Assembly (NCBI GenBank): GCA_932294295.1
Contig: OW028584.1
Coordinates: 7,758,407 to 7,822,406, forward strand
Origin: Alitta virens
Taxonomy: Eukaryota; Annelida; Polychaeta; Phyllodocida; Nereididae
Direction: 5' to 3'
Length of the DNA stretch: 64,000 bases
Made by a program: the position numbers and the translations under genes. This document shows positions 59,758 through 64,000 of the stretch, piece by piece. The stretch's first letter is position 1. Each line of letters begins with the position of its first letter. Under the pieces are notes generated by a model that was given only the letters and a program-made list of their open reading frames with translations, was not told the DNA's origin and made no database searches.

Positions 59758-61646
59758 ACATGCATAAATAGAAAATTGCTTACAAAACGAAACACAAAAG
59801 TGAGAAAAAAATACACTAGATCAGTTAGGTAACCAAGTGGTAAGAATATAGAGGTTTAGCACCAGACTCTGACACCGACCTGCTCAAACCTTGGCCACTT
59901 GGCAGCTGAAAAACAGCCATGTCACTTGAAAATTCCATGCAGTATTTAGAGATGCTCCATTCTCTTCTGCGGCAACATGCCGACAGTGGCTAGAGGGCAA
60001 CAGGAAAACAGCATTTATTGAATCAGGGAGACTTGTCCCTACATATTAAATGTGCACTCAATGGGCTGCCACAAGGTCCTCCATTAGTCCTCGTACTATA
60101 CAGGCATTTAAGGCCAGATGCAACAGTTAAAACACTTTCCCATGGAAAACATGTGAAGAATCTTGGTAATATTAAAAAATGTAAGACTGCAATACTCGAT
60201 AGGGTGTGTGCCATGTAAAGTATGGTGATATCGTACTTCAGCTGGATCTGACATATTTTTGTCTTGTATTCTACAGCCTGTAGACTAAGTGGAGTGTGCT
60301 GCTGCATAACTTTTCTGCTGTTCTTTTCCTTTCATTTTTCTTTTTTACATTCTACAAGCGACTTGTTGACAAAGTCTAATCTCATGCACAATTTATTCAG
60401 TCATATAGAAAACGGGCAAGAGATGAATCCAGGGATGCAACAGGTGAAACTTGGAGATTGACATGACAGATGTCTAATGCATCAGGCGCCATAACAAACT
60501 GACACGAGCTGTCTGTTATTGTGGCTAGTTGTCATGTTGAAATTTGAAAGTGGTGCAGCAAAAAGTAGACCGAAAACTGATGAAGGAATTCACGATATGT
60601 GGGAAGCTTTTATCCCGATCATATTTTTCATGTCTCGTGTGCTTCATGTTTTTTGTTACGTTAGGATTTAAGTTACAATGGATTGCTGTGGTTTCAGCTT
60701 AGTTCTGCCACATGAAGATATTTCTGTTGAAATTTAAGATGAAGTTTCAGGTGAAAAAGTACACGAGAAACCCACGCGATGGCAAATTGTGAAACGTGAC
60801 AATTTATCCATCTATTTTCCTGTCCGTTTCATAGTTCTCGAAAAGAATAGACAATATCTACAGCTGTGGATGTTTCAGCAAAACGAAACATTTCGGAAAT
60901 TTCATATTTAGACTTACATGACAATATATGCTTGCCATAATAAACATTTCAATATCTTTTCCTCTAAGTTTCAAACTGGGGAAGTTCTTCAGATATACTG
61001 ACATCAATGTCATCTAACCCTGACTTTGCAGTAACAGCTAACATTGGCCAGAATTTCATCTGCATGGCCCATAGAAACCTCTCAGATTAATTTATCACGA
61101 TGCACTGACCACAGCTAGTGCCAGTGTCCGGCAGATTAAGCAGGGCCAGTCCAGCTGTGAGTTAGTATTGGTCAGTGTGTGGTCAGCCAACAATACAATT
61201 GTCCACTGCGAATCGGATCAATAGGGTCTAGCTGGCTCCCTGCCCCACCCCTGATTGGCTGTTCCTGTCAACTCAGGGGGGCTGGGGTCTCTGTTCTGGT
61301 CACGTGACTCCCCTGGGTGGTCAGTGCTGGTGACGTCACAATGAGGTGTGACACTACAACAGCATTGGTGGCCAAGGAATCTCTTAGTGACGTGTCATTA
61401 TATTATGGATTGAAGTTTATTGCAGTGCTCGCAAATTCCTGAAAATTACAGTTTGAAACCATACATGTTAATATTTCTAAAGGAATACAGGAATAAATGT
61501 GGTTAAGAATTGGAAATTATATTAACTTCAAGTTAAAAAAGGATTTTAAAACAAGAGGATTTAGAGCCATGGTCTGTGTGAGGTTAGAAGAGCCAGAGTA
61601 AAAACTCTATGGGTCGCTGATTCAACTAGTGCCAAAAAACTAATTT
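59758..61646. other. Non-coding, no gene seen
   Basis: An isolated TGACGTCA lies near 61332. No exon is supported. Confidence 0.45.
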
Positions 61647-61701
61647 AACAGTCCTTGGATAAAGTGGAATCTGCATTGTGTGCTTTATTCCAAGGACTGT
61701 T
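61647..61701. repeat. Short inverted repeat (hairpin)
   Basis: AACAGTCCTTGGATAAAG (61647-61664) pairs with CTTTATTCCAAGGACTGTT (61683-61701) around a loop of about 18 bases, with one unpaired base. It sits just before the CGGACGTTTCGG array. Confidence 0.8.
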
Positions 61702-61726
61702 CTACAAACATAAGCAAAATTGAAAA

Positions 61727-61832
61727 ATCGGACGTTTCGGACATATTTCAGACGTTTCGGGAATCGGGCGTTTCGGTTTTCGGACGTTTCGGAACATTTT
61801 CGGACGTTACAGACTCGGACGTTTCGGTTTTG
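61727..61832. repeat. Degenerate tandem array of TCGGACGTTTCGG
   Basis: Five or six copies of the TCGGACGTTTCGG motif (starts near 61728, 61750, 61764, 61779, 61800 and 61815) with spacing that varies between about 14 and 22 bp. It is CpG-rich in an AT-rich setting. Confidence 0.85.
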
Positions 61833-61874
61833 AACCTATACATACTCTGTAGCTGTGGATCGTGATACGGGTTC

Positions 61875-61925
61875 ACTGCCTTACCGTATCATCATTACGT
61901 CTGCCACTACCAACTGATCACCTGA
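61875..61925 (+). mobile_element. Scrap of SINE family B
   Basis: TATCATCATTACGTCTGCC is the family signature. Little else remains. Confidence 0.4.
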
Positions 61926-62430
61926 GATGGACATAACGGCTTAATGAATGATGACACGTGTTGTTTGTATTCTTAAGAAATGCATAGGCACTTATAAGTG
62001 GCAGCTGATCGTTCCCAGTAGCATCCAATGTGACTATATGCCTCTGATTGAACGAATAAGCCATTGCTAACACACGGCATTGGACTCAGAACAAAGTACT
62101 CGGCCCTGTGCAAATAGCATCAAGCAATTCCTGTGAGATGCCAGTCTCAGATAAACACAACCAACTGCAAAGTGCTTGGACCTGCGCCATTTGTCTGCTG
62201 GAGGGGACCCTCGTTGCAGTCTATTGGCCATTCATCTCCAGCATAGTCCCATGGGAAAAAGGCAGTAGTGTGCCAAAGGCTTAGTTGTCTCTTTGTGGTA
62301 ACACAACAATAAGAAAAGACAGGCTGAAGTCACTTCCAAGCAAGCCACTGTCTTTTTGAGTAGCAGGATGCCAAGGCCCAGCGGTTCAAAAACTGGTCGA
62401 TCGACTGCATGGCCAGGTCTGAAGGTCCCA

Positions 62431-62570
62431 GGGCTTCCAACCGCTGGGTCCCGGGTTCGATTCCCGGTCGAGCCTAAGTTGGATGGCTGTTTCATCCTTC
62501 GTCTCATTGCCATGGTCTCTGCCTGTCCTAATTAGCCCAACTGGTGCAGAAATACAGGACGTAAAGCCCT

Positions 62571-62573
<3 letters not shown>
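62431..62573 (+). mobile_element. 5'-truncated tRNA-Gly-like SINE, family A
   Basis: It begins at GGGCTTCCAACCGCTGGG in the tRNA head, close to where the copy at 32775 begins. It carries box B and the body and runs into a CA repeat. I did not find a clear duplication. Confidence 0.88.

Positions 62574-62643
<70 letters not shown>
62574..62643. repeat. (CA)n microsatellite at SINE 3' end
   Basis: About 70 bp of CA with one interruption, directly attached to the SINE tail. Confidence 0.95.
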
Positions 62644-62694
62644 GGTTTAATTCTCATTCCAGGCACTCTTCATGAGCTACATCCCAGCAGCTGG

Positions 62695-62870
62695 ATATCG
62701 ATCGCATGAGATGTTAAATTGGTGGTGCATTGTACTCGGTGTCTATGATGAAGCGAGTGAAGACCCCACCCATGGGGTAAATGCGTAACATGGTGTAGAC
62801 TCTAAGCCTAATCATCTCATCATTACGTCTGCCTCTGGCAGCTGGTCATATGAAGTGGCTAAGGTTCATA
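62695..62870 (+). mobile_element. tRNA-derived SINE, family B
   Basis: TGTACTCGGTGTCTATGATG, GACCCCACCCATGGGGTAAA, and the signature CTCATCATTACGTCTGCC. The tRNA head is missing or diverged. Confidence 0.65.
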
Positions 62871-63476
62871 GCAGTGGCAGGGAGTCAATACAGAATGATA
62901 GATGGCTTGCCGTTTTGTATGCACTTGTGTCTTGCATATTTTGAATGTATTCACTTCATGTAAAGCTGTTCAATACAATATAATTAATCTGTGATGTTGA
63001 TAATGCATCTCTTCTTGTGAGGAGGCAAGAAGTGAAGCCAGTGTAGATAGCATTCCCACATGGCCCTGTATTCTGTTAGTTTTGATGAGGTAGGAGTCTC
63101 CTGGACTGATGTAACCTCCTGTACAAGCAACTGCAGACATGGCATACACGAGCAATTCACATAAACATGCGGTTGAAACAGCAAATCCAGACTTCTGTAG
63201 TGAGCCAGTCTATTTTCACACTATCCTTGCACCAGTTGCATAAGTTGCATGAAACCTAAATGATACGAGTGACCTAGAAGATTTTCAGTCAGACATTTTA
63301 ATTTAACATTTATATGCGCATTTGATGTCTGTCCTAGGTCCGAGTATACCGCACAAAACGGTCATACACAAGTAAAATGCTATTTAGAAGATAGCACACT
63401 AAAGACAGTTGTTGATGTCCCTGTAGAGGTGAATAGACTCTAGTGTTCATCCCATACACGGCTTATCACCTACATG

Positions 63477-63620
63477 TACATGGCCAATTGGGCCACGTGC
63501 GTTTTCCATGCGTTTGGATAAACGCATGGTTTTCACGTCATTCTAATTAGGCAAAAACCATGCGTTTTCCATGCGTTTATCCTTCTCATGGAAAACGCAC
63601 GTGGCACATTTGGCCATGTA
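63477..63620 (-). mobile_element. Hairpin MITE, copy 5 (reverse orientation)
   Basis: The same family, but the arm with the GCGTTTGGATAAACGCATGG form comes first, so it is inverted relative to copies 1-4. It is 144 bp. Sequence after it to the window end shows nothing recognisable. Confidence 0.88.
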
Positions 63621-64000
63621 GGCCTACATGTTCTATAGTTTTTCTTCAGATCTGCTTATGCATCAGCAAAATTCTTCCAATCAGATTCTCACCATTCTTA
63701 CTGTTGGATAAGCGGGTGATGAATGAGAGTCCAACATAAACATTGGAACTGGCCGCTCTACCCTATAAAGCCACCCAATCCACAATGTCCTCTTAGAAAT
63801 TTCCCTCAGTCATGGACGAGTGTTTGTCTTGGCCCTTTCGACAACCGGAACAAGCAATAACGGGGTCGAGGTTAGACGAGGTCGTGTGGTTTTGTCAAGG
63901 TCATTCGCCGGAAGGACCCCATAAGCAGGGCATCTGAGGCGCATACCAAATAGGTCATAGCCTTTCACTGGTTCTGCTATTTGCACAGCCTCTGCAGGCT

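Overview
This is animal nuclear DNA. Genes are split by GT-AG introns, the background is AT-rich, microsatellites are abundant, and tRNA-derived SINEs, MITEs and cut-and-paste DNA transposons are scattered throughout. No bacterial operon, rRNA gene or CRISPR array is visible. The repeat mix suits a marine invertebrate, but the window alone does not fix the lineage.

Region 1 (1-6.5 kb) holds two transposon-derived genes lying tail to tail. On the minus strand (6160 to 1771) an eight-exon gene can be reconstructed with every splice phase agreeing. It encodes a P-element/THAP9-type transposase. Its N-terminus is not a THAP finger but a cysteine/histidine module that closely resembles the N-terminal zinc-binding region of RAG1. 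One in-frame TGA interrupts it. On the plus strand (1-1218) lies the 3' part of a second gene, which has an AGYIVRK motif and also one in-frame TGA near its end.

Region 2 (6.7-9.6 kb) is microsatellite-rich intergenic DNA. Region 3 (11307-16322) is a complete PIF/Harbinger transposon with perfect 44-bp terminal inverted repeats and a TTA target duplication. It carries two intact convergent genes, a DDE nuclease and a MADF/Myb-like DNA-binding protein. Both subterminal regions carry arrays of an ACTCGSCGAGT core. A large nested palindrome sits between the two 3' ends. All parts of an autonomous two-protein element appear to be present.

Region 4 (16.3-24.5 kb) contains satellite-like arrays and two phase-1 coding exons of one plus-strand host gene, a RING finger exon (21386-21568) and a Gln-rich exon (24188-24454). 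The RING resembles that of rolling pebbles/TANC-type scaffold proteins, but this is tentative.

Region 5 (24.5-64 kb) has no coding exon I can support and is probably intron or intergenic DNA. It is littered with a tRNA-Gly-like SINE family (four copies, three with recognisable target duplications), a second tRNA-derived family with a GACGTAATNATGAG signature, a third composite SINE-like repeat, a cluster of five hairpin MITEs (51.4-63.6 kb), a Tc1-like MITE, a 42-bp minisatellite and a CGGACGTTTCGG array. Several TGACGTCA (CRE-type) sites are also present.
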